From Lachnospiraceae bacterium (lineage in GTDB: Bacteria > Bacillota > Clostridia > Lachnospirales > Lachnospiraceae), in contig JAJQCU010000427.1 in NCBI GenBank assembly GCA_021202575.1, positions 1 through 7,036 of the forward strand: a stretch of 7,036 nt of DNA, written 5' to 3'. A program made the translations under genes and the position numbers. The notes under the pieces are model-generated. The model saw only the letters and a list, made by a program, of their open reading frames with translations. It was not told the DNA's origin and did not search any database. This document shows, one piece after another, positions 1 to 7,036 of the stretch (position 1 is the stretch's first letter; the number at the start of each line of letters is the position of its first letter).

Positions 1-2
1 AA

Positions 3-1544
3 TCGGCACCGCTCCGGCCCGGCCGTACATCCTATGATGTGACGGCAATATATGATGAACTGACAAACCATGGAATGATTGTGGGCGCCCTGGACTTTTT
101 TGAATGGAAGAATGCAATACGGTGCTCGGCAAACGATGCCCGCTGTTATACCGCTTTTTCCGGGGTTGCTGATGCTGGCACCCACGATATTGCCCCGCAT
201 GGTTTCCTGGAAGGGGAGGAGGTCTGTTCAGCGCGCTTCCTCTGCGGGTGGTATGATGACATCAGGGAAGGGCTAAAGGAGTACGGCCGGCTTTCCATGG
301 AGGGGAAGTTTTCTTTCGGGTGGAAGCATCCGACGCCCTTTGGCTGGAACAGCTATTCGGCAGGCTGCATGACACTGGAAGAGTGGCAGGAGGCGGGGCG
401 TTTTATCCACAGCGAGCTTCCAGAGTTCTGCGATGAGAATGAATCAACTTTTATTAATCTGGACGCGAATTTTATGCTGGATCCCGTTAAGATGAAAGAA
501 ATTGTGGAGGAACTGCATGCCCGCGGCCAGAAAGCCGGAAATTATATGGCTCCCCTGCTTGGGAATGAAGCGCTTTCAGCATTCATGCCCCTCAAGGGTT
601 CCAAAGGCCACAGCTTTCAGGAAATCATTATGCGGGATGAGGCCGGGAATCTTTATCCCAATATTGACAGCGGCAGGTCAGTGGATATTACCAATCCGAT
701 TGCCGAAGCGCATGTCAGGACATGCATTCGTGAAATAGTCGAAATGGGATTTGACTACATAAAGATTGATTTTGTGTCCCACGGCTCTATTGAGGGCCCT
801 CACTATGATAAAAAAATAAAAACAGGAAGGCAGGCGCTAAAACGGTTTTATGATATTCTGGCTGAAGAACTTGACCCGTGTAAAATTGGAAGGGATGTTT
901 TTGTTGATCTTTCCATTGCGCCCCTGTTCCCCGGCGGATATGGGCACGCTAGGCGTGCCTCCTGTGATGCCTTTGGGCATCATGAGGATGTCCGCTACGT
1001 GTTAAACGCCCTGAATTTCGGGTTTTGGCAAAGCGGGACGCTGTATAGGTATAATGACCCTGACCATACTGTGCTGTACCATTCCATGGTGGATGGCAGA
1101 AGCGTCACAGATGAAGCAAGCGCAAGGTCGCGTTATAATGCTTCTCTGATCAGCGGCACAGTCATGCTGCTCTCCGATAATTATGGACCGCACGCGGATG
1201 AAAAGGAGGTGAATGCTGCAAAGGCGCGCGCGAAACTGCTTGCAAACAATGCGGAACTGAATGCCGTGGCACAGCTTGGGAAGCCATTTGTTCCGGTTTT
1301 CTTAAGGAGTGAGACCTGCAATGTATATTTCCTGAAGACAGGCACAACGGTCTATGTCGCTCTCTTCAATTTTGATGACAGCGAGAGAAAAGCATGTGTG
1401 CTGCCGCGGGATATTGGGGCTTGTGGCAGTGGTACGGCGAAGAACCTGAATAATGGAGAGATTTTCAATTACTGGGAAGATGGTATATTTGTTACACTGG
1501 CAGGATATGATTCTGCGATTTTGAAACTGAATGTTGAAAGCTGA
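3..1544 (+). CDS. Clan-D glycoside hydrolase (GH27/GH36-like), probable alpha-galactosidase, 5'-partial
   Basis: This is probably a cytoplasmic retaining alpha-glycosidase that removes terminal alpha-galactosyl (or alpha-N-acetylgalactosaminyl) residues. The frame is open to the left edge and reads SAPLRPGRTSYDV before the first GTG at 39, so that GTG is an internal Val codon and the true start lies outside the window. About 513 residues are visible. Counting from the Val at 39 as 1, a TIM-barrel strand carries YIKIDF, whose Asp244 (768-770) fits the clan-D nucleophile. The ARRASCDAFG stretch has Asp310 (966-968), placed like the acid/base. NDPD at about 339-342 resembles the conserved NDPD of GH27. 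The last 80 or so residues (VYVALFNFDD to YDSAILKL) look like the C-terminal beta-sandwich of these enzymes. No secretion signal can be judged because the N-terminus is missing. It ends 79 bases before a permease gene. The fold and clan are fairly secure from motifs; the exact family and substrate are inferred, and other alpha-glycosidase specificities remain possible. Confidence 0.75.
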   Translation, partial: SAPLRPGRTSYDVTAIYDELTNHGMIVGALDFFEWKNAIRCSANDARCYTAFSGVADAGTHDIAPHGFLEGEEVCSARFLCGWYDDIREGLKEYGRLSMEGKFSFGWKHPTPFGWNSYSAGCMTLEEWQEAGRFIHSELPEFCDENESTFINLDANFMLDPVKMKEIVEELHARGQKAGNYMAPLLGNEALSAFMPLKGSKGHSFQEIIMRDEAGNLYPNIDSGRSVDITNPIAEAHVRTCIREIVEMGFDYIKIDFVSHGSIEGPHYDKKIKTGRQALKRFYDILAEELDPCKIGRDVFVDLSIAPLFPGGYGHARRASCDAFGHHEDVRYVLNALNFGFWQSGTLYRYNDPDHTVLYHSMVDGRSVTDEASARSRYNASLISGTVMLLSDNYGPHADEKEVNAAKARAKLLANNAELNAVAQLGKPFVPVFLRSETCNVYFLKTGTTVYVALFNFDDSERKACVLPRDIGACGSGTAKNLNNGEIFNYWEDGIFVTLAGYDSAILKLNVES

Positions 1545-1579
1545 ACCCTGCGTGAGAATGACAGGTGTTCAGCCGGACC

Positions 1580-1601
1580 GTGCAGAAGAGAGGGACTGCA
1601 C
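1580..1601 (+). other. Small inverted repeat in the intergenic gap
   Basis: GTGCAG (1580-1585) and CTGCAC (1596-1601) are perfect inverted 6-base arms around a 10-base purine-rich loop. The structure sits between the first hydrolase and the first permease, ending nine bases before the ribosome site. No T-run follows, so it is not a canonical intrinsic terminator. It could be an mRNA-processing or stability hairpin, or chance. Confidence 0.25.
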
Positions 1602-1610
1602 CACTTAATC

Positions 1611-1616
1611 AGGAGG
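1611..1616 (+). promoter_or_regulatory. Strong Shine-Dalgarno for the first MFS permease
   Basis: A perfect AGGAGG lies seven bases before the ATG at 1624. This fixes the start of the permease and suggests strong independent translation within the operon. Confidence 0.85.
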
Positions 1617-1623
1617 TAAGGAT

Positions 1624-3042
1624 ATGGCAAAAAAGATAAGCCCGGAAAAACTTGCGGAAAGAAGAGCAAAAGAGGCAAAGGAACTGGAAAAATGGGAGCG
1701 CGTCAAAAGTAAGCCCAAGCCGGCACATTATTTTACGATGCTGATGGTTGTAATTGGGGTAATCTATATAGTGGATGAGATTACTTCCAATATTAACAGC
1801 TCGATGCAGCCGCAGATTTTATTTGATTTCTTTAACATTACATCGCAGGATGTCAATGACCCGGCGTATTCGCAGGCAATCAACCAGATGGCGATTGTTA
1901 CTGTGTTTACATACTTATTTATATTCCTGACGCCGTTTTACAGGTCGTTGGCGGACAAATACGGCAGGCGGCTGTTTTTGGCACTTAACACATGTATGTT
2001 TGGAATTGGCCTTTTGATCATCATGCTCTCTCCTAATATTTATGTTTATATGCTGGGCGTAATTGCCCTTGCTTTTGTGACACCGAATGATGTCCAGGTT
2101 ATGTATATCATGGAGGTTGCACCAAAACAGCATCGTGCAAAGCTTTGCTCCATCTCCAAGGCAATCGCGCTTGTATCTGTTTCTCTGATCGGTGTACTGC
2201 GGAATGTATTTTTGACTGATGACCTTTCAAGCTGGAGGATGGTATATGTCCTCCCGATAATTGTCGCGGTAGCCGTAGGGTTGGCGAGCATATTTTTCGC
2301 AAGGGAGACTCCGGTATTCCTGGATGAGAGAATCAAATATCTGAAATCCACTGACGAGGAAAGGGAAGCAAAGGCTGAAGCGGCAAAAGAATCCAAATCA
2401 GCAGCGAACGGCGGTGTAATAAACGCCGTAAAATTTATCTTTTCACATAAACAGACACGTGCCGCGGCACTTGCGGCGTTTCTGTTTTCCGTTACAACGA
2501 TTTATACCTCGTACTATGCGACTGTGATGGAAGGAGGCATGACTACAGAACAGGTAAACACAGCGTTAATCATTTATCCGTTCGCAAACGGTGTATTTAC
2601 CTTCGCCAGTGGATTCTTTTCAGATAAGTACGGCAGGAAGAAAACCTGTCTTGGACTGGGCACTGGCACCGTAATCCTGCTGACTCTGTTTATCCTTTCC
2701 TGCCAGCTTGGCTGGGGACCGATCGCCGCGGGGCTTACATATGGCGCATCCATCGGCTGCCTCTGGTCCATGTCCGATACTCTGTTTTTAACGATACCGG
2801 GAGAATCAGTACCGACAGAAATCCGCGCTTCTGTTATGGGAGCCATGACAGTTATTTTAGCGATTGGCATGATGATTGGCATGGTAATTATCGTTGTCGG
2901 CCAGAATTTTGTCAACATGGGCTGGCTCTGCCTGGCAGTATGCGCACCGTTTATGGTGATCGCACTTATTATCCTGCAGACGAAAGTGCATGAGACCAAA
3001 GACGTTGACCTCGATAAGGTTACCGGGATGGAGTGGGAATAA
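1624..3042 (+). CDS. MFS permease, probable glycoside/oligosaccharide importer
   Basis: This is an inner-membrane major facilitator superfamily transporter of 472 residues, probably a proton- or cation-coupled sugar or glycoside symporter. The first 34 residues are highly charged and Lys/Glu-rich, followed by about 12 hydrophobic segments in two halves. Both MFS motif-A loops are visible: LADKYGRR at 109-116 after the second helix, and FSDKYGRK at 332-339 in the second half. A charged cytoplasmic loop at about 232-275 separates the halves. VPTEIRAS at 396-403 resembles the PTE-x-R motif found near the end of sugar-porter-type MFS proteins. The length is normal. It lies between two glycosidase genes, which supports uptake of the substrate those enzymes cleave. 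It is paralogous to the permease at 4814-6235, sharing the NDxQ-x-x-YI-x-E-x-AP segment (about 155-167) and the PTEIRAS motif. The MFS assignment is secure; the substrate is inferred from neighbours only. Confidence 0.88.
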   Translation: MAKKISPEKLAERRAKEAKELEKWERVKSKPKPAHYFTMLMVVIGVIYIVDEITSNINSSMQPQILFDFFNITSQDVNDPAYSQAINQMAIVTVFTYLFIFLTPFYRSLADKYGRRLFLALNTCMFGIGLLIIMLSPNIYVYMLGVIALAFVTPNDVQVMYIMEVAPKQHRAKLCSISKAIALVSVSLIGVLRNVFLTDDLSSWRMVYVLPIIVAVAVGLASIFFARETPVFLDERIKYLKSTDEEREAKAEAAKESKSAANGGVINAVKFIFSHKQTRAAALAAFLFSVTTIYTSYYATVMEGGMTTEQVNTALIIYPFANGVFTFASGFFSDKYGRKKTCLGLGTGTVILLTLFILSCQLGWGPIAAGLTYGASIGCLWSMSDTLFLTIPGESVPTEIRASVMGAMTVILAIGMMIGMVIIVVGQNFVNMGWLCLAVCAPFMVIALIILQTKVHETKDVDLDKVTGMEWE

Positions 3043-3098
3043 TTCGCTGTGCCAGAGGCCATCTTTCATGGTGTTTTCCTGCGGATGAATATATAGTG

Positions 3099-3104
3099 AA
3101 AGGA
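3099..3104 (+). promoter_or_regulatory. Probable weak Shine-Dalgarno for the interrupted beta-galactosidase-like gene
   Basis: AAAGGA lies 13 bases before the ATG at 3118, a long spacing. An in-frame GTG at 3106 is too close to the same site to be preferred, and the ATG at 3104 is followed at once by TGA. The ATG at 3118 gives the expected family N-terminus (SVNGKPFFSIGGQ), so it is the best start despite the poor spacing. Confidence 0.45.
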
Positions 3105-3117
3105 TGTGACAGTTCAA

Positions 3118-4725
3118 ATGAAATCGTTATTCAGTGTAAATGGGAAACCTTTTTTTTCAATCGGCGGCCAGCTAAATAATTCTTCCTCATCTAATCCTGT
3201 GATTACGGAATCTGCTTTTGAAACCTGCGTTAAGCTGGGAATGAATACGGTCGCCGCCCCGGTTCATTTGTAATTATTTGACCCTGCGGAGGGGCTGTAT
3301 GATGTTACACAGACAGACCTGCTTATAAATATGGCCAGGGAAAAGGGCCTGAAGCTTGTGGTCCTGTGGTTTGGCACCTGGAAAAATGGAAACTCCCATT
3401 ATGTGCCTGCCTGGATCAAACGGGACAAAAGGCGTTTCCTCTGGGCCAAAACTGCAGACGGGACTGCAATACGCTCGCTGTCCCCGGTCTGTACTGAGAC
3501 GAAGGAGGCGGACAAAAGGGCATTCACCACGCTGTGCAGACACATCAGTGAAGTGGACGCGGAACAGACTGTAATTGGCGTACAGGTAGAAAATGAGCCG
3601 GGTTTAATCGGATCGCCCCGTGATTATTCCCCTGAGGCAACCGCCCTGTTTACGGGGCCGGTACCGGAGGAAATTGAAAAATTTTCCAAAAAGAGCGGGA
3701 CTTGGGAAGCTGTCTTTGGCATAGACGCGGCGGAATTTTTCTCCGCCTACCACATTGCGAAGTATATTGATGAAATTGCGGAATCCGGAAAGCGGTATTT
3801 AAATCGGGTTATGTATGTCAATGTATGGCTGGGGGAGATGTACGCGCACATTCCGGGCACAAGTTATCCGTCCGGAGGGGCAGTCACCCGTACCTTTTCC
3901 CTGTGGAAAGCACTGACACCGCATATTGACGCTGTCAGCCCGGATATTTATTTAAATGATTATAAGACGGTTGATGACCTGTATAAAACCTATTACTCTG
4001 AAAATAATATTTTTTATATTCCGGAATCAATGCCGACGCCGCTAGGCCTGACAAATGCAATGAGGGCTGTAGCGGAATATAACTTAACCGGTATCCATGT
4101 TTTTGGCGTGGATATGCTGGCCGCATTGTTTGCGCCGGGAGCGGCATCACCAGATCCGAATTCAGACTTCGGTGCTATCGCTTCCATGGGGAATGAGGTT
4201 GCCGGGGCATTTGCGATACTGAAGAATGCGAAACCTTTGATTGAGAAATATCAGGGGACAGGAAAGCTATACGCAGTTGGACAGTATGAGGATCAGGCAT
4301 CGCAATATATTGATTTTGGAGATTATATCGGTTATATCCGTTTCCTTAATCCTAAAGGAATAATTTTTGGACGAGGCGGAGAGGAGAATATGGATGCCAG
4401 GCATTACAAGATGATGTATCCTGATTACCGTGCCAAGGGCTTTATCGTATACGCTGGGAAAGGGGAGTTCTATCTTGTTGGCGACGCCTACCGCCTGATG
4501 CTCTACCCTAAAAGGGATATCGTGGAGTTGACCAGTGCAATCCATTCAGGAGAATTTTTAAGTGAAAGAAGCCAGGCTTATATATCTGTTACAGAAGGAA
4601 TTTTTACTGACGCAGGTTACACTCCTACGATCATAAGAAATGGGGATGAATACGATTATGGTCTCTGGGTCACAAATGACATAGGTGTTCTGAAGGCTCA
4701 GTTGGACTGGCAGGAGTGTGATTAA
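3118..4725 (+). pseudogene. Clan-A beta-galactosidase-like hydrolase (GH42/GH35 type, DUF5597-like tail), broken by an in-frame TAA
   Basis: The full frame is 535 codons. From ATG 3118 it reads SVNGKPFFSIGGQLNNS and then LGMNTVAAPVH, the usual first strand of a GH42/GH35-type TIM barrel. It then hits TAA at codon 52 (3271-3273) and continues in the same frame as LFDPAEGLYDVTQTDLL and on to TAA at 4723. Related enzymes typically have a Trp-Glu pair (APVxWELxEP) exactly where this copy has Leu-stop. Downstream everything looks intact: WFGTWKNG at about 84-91, VENEPG with the putative acid/base Glu160, IPESMP with the putative nucleophile Glu303, and a C-terminal beta domain resembling DUF5597. 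No signal peptide is seen, so a working copy would be cytoplasmic and would release terminal beta-galactosyl or related sugars. The longest uninterrupted piece starts at ATG 3331, but it has no ribosome site and lacks the first barrel strand, so it is unlikely to be active. I treat the gene as a recent pseudogene or an error-containing copy; the family assignment is from remembered motifs. Confidence 0.75.
3271..3273 (+). other. In-frame premature TAA stop
   Basis: This is codon 52 of the beta-galactosidase-like frame. The reading frame, homology and residue spacing are the same on both sides, so it is a nonsense substitution rather than a frameshift. The preceding codon TTG (Leu) sits where relatives usually have Trp. 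Changing TGGGAA to TTGTAA would need two G-to-T changes. Confidence 0.85.
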
Positions 4726-4800
4726 GGGACGCAGGAATGTGTAAAGAGGCATAATCTGTAATTTCAGGCAGCAAGCTTGTTCGTTAATACGTGAAAAAAT

Positions 4801-4807
4801 GAAGGGA
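4801..4807 (+). promoter_or_regulatory. Shine-Dalgarno that decides the start of the second permease
   Basis: GAAGGGA lies six bases before the ATG at 4814. The in-frame ATG five codons earlier (4799) has only a weak A-rich stretch upstream, and this ribosome site would fall inside its coding region. The start at 4814 is therefore preferred. Confidence 0.65.
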
Positions 4808-4813
4808 CGACGA

Positions 4814-6235
4814 ATGAAAGAGACGCCGGAAAAAAGAAAAAGACAGCTTGAAAGACTATACAAAGAAAAAAGGCGCAAAAGCTACAGAGGATATTTTTTC
4901 ATCGCGACGTTCATTATTATACTTACGAGGATTACGAACGAGCTTTCTACAAACCTGTCTATTTATGTCCAGTCCTCGGTCGTCAGTGAGTTTTTTGTGG
5001 TCAATGGAAGGAGTTATGAGGAAGGGCTTTCCATCTTCAGTATGATGAATATGGCCGCAAGCATGATTGTCATATTCGCGGTTTTTTACAAAACACTCGC
5101 TGACCGTTTGGGAAGGAAGACAGTCCTTGTATTTAACGCAATAGGCCTGGCTATGGGAATGGTGCTATGCTATTTTTCCGCTTCCGCGGCAATGTATATA
5201 GCGGGGATTGCATTTACCAATTTTTTCGTCCAGAATGATATGCAGATGGTCTATATACTGGAGACTGCGCCGGAAGGCAGGGAGACGACATACTTTGGCT
5301 TTATTAAGGCAGTTGGCATACTTGGATTGCTGCTGGTACCTGTTTTACGCGACAGTGTGATGAACAATGAACAGACGCTTTGGCGAAATATTTATCTGAT
5401 ACCTGCTATAATATGCCTTGTTGTCGCCGTCTGTACAACATTGTTTTTGCGCGAGTCAGAACCTTTCATTAACCAGAGAATAGCGCGTCTTGAAAAAAAA
5501 GCGGCATTGGGAAGCAGCTCCCGGGAGAAGGTACAGTGCGCAGATAAGAAAACCGATATTAAGCAACCTGAATCTGAGATCAATGGTGAGGAAGAAAAAA
5601 GTGCAGATACGTCCCTGGGGAAAGCGATCAGATATGTGATGCAAAATAAAGAAACCCGGTGGATTGTGCTGACGTACCTTTTCTTCGGAGTCTGTTCCAT
5701 GGCAGCTTACTCTTATGTAGAATCAGTGATGACGACAAACGGGATGAGTGCGTCAGACGTTACTTCCGCGCTATATATATATCCCTTTGTTTATGCGGCG
5801 CTCACATTTATAGCCGGGCCTTTGGGGGACCGGTTTGGCAGGAAAGCTGTGATCATCCCCACGGGTTGCCTCACAGTTGGCGGATATTTGTTTTTCCTGA
5901 TGGGATGCAGAAGCGGATGGAACCCGTATCTGATTGGTTTGTTAAACGGAATTTATCTTGGCAGTTATTTTATCGCTACAGAGTATACGGGACTGATGCT
6001 GATGGAAAAAGTGCCTACCGAAATCAGGGCTTCCGCTACGAGTGCGGCAACTGTGCTGGTTATGGGCGGATATATTCTTGGCCTGGCTCAGATGATGATT
6101 ATCATGACGAACATTGGCCTGAATGCTGCCGTACTTTCAACAATCATCCCGTATATGTTGATTGGAACACTGATCATGATTTTTAAAATAACGGAAACAA
6201 AAGGAACGAAATTATCCGCAATGCAGGAAATGTAA
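4814..6235 (+). CDS. Second MFS permease, paralogue of the first, probable glycoside/oligosaccharide importer
   Basis: This is a cytoplasmic-membrane MFS transporter of 473 residues from ATG 4814 (478 if the ATG at 4799 is used). The first 25 residues are strongly basic (PEKRKRQLERLYKEKRRK), followed by about 12 hydrophobic segments. Motif A appears as LADRLGRK at 95-102 and GDRFGRK at 338-344. PTEIRAS at 401-407 matches the same motif in the first permease, as do NELSTN (42-47) against DEITSN and NDMQMVYILETAP (141-153) against NDVQVMYIMEVAP. The hydrophilic central loop, about residues 218-270, is somewhat longer than in the paralogue and is rich in Lys, Glu and Ser. It follows the interrupted hydrolase by 88 bases and precedes the beta-helix gene by 69. 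Two diverged permeases in one operon suggest two related substrates, or an importer plus an exporter or exchanger. Membership of the MFS is secure; direction and substrate are inference. Confidence 0.87.
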   Translation: MKETPEKRKRQLERLYKEKRRKSYRGYFFIATFIIILTRITNELSTNLSIYVQSSVVSEFFVVNGRSYEEGLSIFSMMNMAASMIVIFAVFYKTLADRLGRKTVLVFNAIGLAMGMVLCYFSASAAMYIAGIAFTNFFVQNDMQMVYILETAPEGRETTYFGFIKAVGILGLLLVPVLRDSVMNNEQTLWRNIYLIPAIICLVVAVCTTLFLRESEPFINQRIARLEKKAALGSSSREKVQCADKKTDIKQPESEINGEEEKSADTSLGKAIRYVMQNKETRWIVLTYLFFGVCSMAAYSYVESVMTTNGMSASDVTSALYIYPFVYAALTFIAGPLGDRFGRKAVIIPTGCLTVGGYLFFLMGCRSGWNPYLIGLLNGIYLGSYFIATEYTGLMLMEKVPTEIRASATSAATVLVMGGYILGLAQMMIIMTNIGLNAAVLSTIIPYMLIGTLIMIFKITETKGTKLSAMQEM

Positions 6236-6289
6236 GATTTGGAAAAAAAAGCCTTGCCGGATATGAGGAATAAGCAGAGTTAAGAAAGG

Positions 6290-6295
6290 AAGGAG
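6290..6295 (+). promoter_or_regulatory. Shine-Dalgarno for the beta-helix gene
   Basis: AAGGAG, within a longer purine run (AAAGGAAGGAGA), lies nine bases before the ATG at 6305. It supports that start and a well-translated last visible gene. Confidence 0.75.
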
Positions 6296-6304
6296 AAGAT
6301 TGAA

Positions 6305-7036
6305 ATGGCTGAAAAAGTAATGATGAAAGATGTGTCAATGGAGGCGCTTGCCCTGTATCTGGATGGAAAACGAGACCCCGGGGCTTTTAAACAGGAAGAA
6401 TGGGAGATTTTGAGCCAGATTGAGGACGGGACGGAAATTGTATTTGAGGAGAAGGAATATTTACTTCCAGGGACGCTGTTCATTAAACAGCCGTTAACAC
6501 TGACAGGGAACGGCGCGCACCTGAAGGGGGATGGTGCGGATTTTGGCATTATGGTGCTTTGCGGAAATGTGAAGATCTCCAATTTTGTTATGACAGATAT
6601 ACCGTATCTTCTGGAAATCGATCCTTATGGCGCAGTCTGCGAACATGTAACTGTTGAGTATATTGACGCGGAAGTCGGCGCTAATGGAATTCAGGTGGGT
6701 TCCAGCAGGTCGGGCGGCATAGTAAGAGATATTCATATCAGCCACTGCACTTTCCACGGCAAAGATGCATGGGGGGACACGGGACTTGAGGCAAACCTTC
6801 TAATTACGGTATATGCTGCTGTGGGAAGGAACGACGGCACAGAGCAGGTAAATGACTGCCTTGCTGAAGATATTTATATTGAGGACAATGTATGCAAAGG
6901 TTCCTACCGCACGGCAATCAATATTACATCGGCAATGGCCGCTGAATTTCAACTGACGGAATATAAGGGAACCTACCATAATAATACCGTTAAGGATATA
7001 CATATTCTGCGGAACCATGTGGACTGTGCCTGGGAT
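6305..7036 (+). CDS. Right-handed parallel beta-helix protein, 3'-partial; possible carbohydrate-active enzyme
   Basis: An open frame of 244 codons runs from ATG 6305 to the last base of the window without a stop, so the C-terminus is missing. The protein starts MAEKVMMKDVSMEALALYLDG, with no signal peptide, which suggests a cytoplasmic protein. From about residue 44 it shows a beta-strand-rich opening (IVFEEKEYLLPGTLFI, then LTLTGNGAHLKGDG), as in pectate-lyase-like folds. Short rungs then recur: VKISNFVMTD (89-98), EHVTVEYID (113-121), VRDIHISHCTFHG (140-152), AEDIYIEDNVCKG (187-199) and VKDIHILRNHVD (229-240). Their V/I-x-I-x-(N/H)-x-x pattern is typical of right-handed beta-helix coils. 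Families with this fold include polysaccharide lyases, GH28 and GH110, but no catalytic motif allows a choice here. Its place behind two permeases and two galactosidase-like genes suggests a third hydrolase or a glycan-modifying enzyme of the same pathway. The fold is fairly secure; the function is unknown. Confidence 0.72.
   Translation, partial: MAEKVMMKDVSMEALALYLDGKRDPGAFKQEEWEILSQIEDGTEIVFEEKEYLLPGTLFIKQPLTLTGNGAHLKGDGADFGIMVLCGNVKISNFVMTDIPYLLEIDPYGAVCEHVTVEYIDAEVGANGIQVGSSRSGGIVRDIHISHCTFHGKDAWGDTGLEANLLITVYAAVGRNDGTEQVNDCLAEDIYIEDNVCKGSYRTAINITSAMAAEFQLTEYKGTYHNNTVKDIHILRNHVDCAWD

Noticed and set aside
2574..3062. 162-codon open frame on the minus strand
   Set aside because: It lies antisense to the well-supported first permease, has a low-complexity Ile/Ser/Pro-rich composition, and has no family motif. 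It is a shadow of the coding strand.
3069..3097. Possible promoter with TATAGT at 3092-3097 before the interrupted hydrolase
   Set aside because: The region at the right distance for a -35 box (TGGTGT) matches the consensus poorly. A six-base TATAGT match alone in an AT-rich gap is not sufficient.
3271..3273. Stop-codon recoding (selenocysteine, pyrrolysine or alternative code)
   Set aside because: The codon is TAA, not TGA or TAG, and TAA is used as the normal terminator of this gene and others in the window. No recoding element was recognised.
3299..3328. Possible reinitiation at the ATGATG after a GGAGGGG stretch, downstream of the premature stop
   Set aside because: Both ATGs are out of frame with the hydrolase and reach a TAA after nine codons, so they cannot rescue the downstream part.
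5659..6186. 175-codon open frame on the plus strand in another frame
   Set aside because: It lies entirely inside the second permease, and its Cys/Trp/His-rich composition is typical of an out-of-frame translation.
6236..6304. A-rich run after the second permease as a terminator
   Set aside because: There is a run of A but no stable GC-rich hairpin followed by T on the coding strand, so no intrinsic terminator can be supported.

Overview
The window looks like a single carbohydrate-utilisation operon from a Gram-positive gut-type bacterium, most likely a clostridial/Lachnospiraceae-like Firmicute. That assignment is an inference. It rests on strong purine-rich AGGAGG-type ribosome sites, moderate GC, mixed codon use, and glycosidases without signal peptides paired with MFS permeases. 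All five genes lie on the + strand, with gaps of only about 70 to 90 bases between them. I see no convincing internal terminator or promoter, so they are probably co-transcribed.

Layout, left to right: (1) a clan-D (GH27/GH36-like) alpha-galactosidase-type hydrolase that is cut by the left edge; (2) an MFS permease; (3) a clan-A (GH42/GH35-like) beta-galactosidase-type hydrolase whose reading frame is broken by an in-frame TAA at codon 52 but is otherwise intact; (4) a second MFS permease, paralogous to the first; (5) the first 244 codons of a right-handed parallel beta-helix protein that runs off the right edge without a stop. No RNA genes, mobile elements, repeats or CRISPR arrays were seen.

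The likely joint role is import followed by cytoplasmic hydrolysis. The two permeases would bring in galactose-containing oligosaccharides or glycosides, and the two hydrolases, plus possibly the beta-helix protein, would cleave alpha- and beta-linked terminal sugars inside the cell. The actual glycan cannot be read from the sequence. The most notable feature is the nonsense codon in gene 3. It falls in a core part of the TIM barrel, next to a position where the family normally has Trp-Glu, while both catalytic glutamates downstream are preserved. This fits a recent loss-of-function allele, a sequence error, or (least likely) readthrough. I did not find evidence for an undescribed defence or mobile system; the interest here is a possibly uncharacterised transporter/glycosidase locus.
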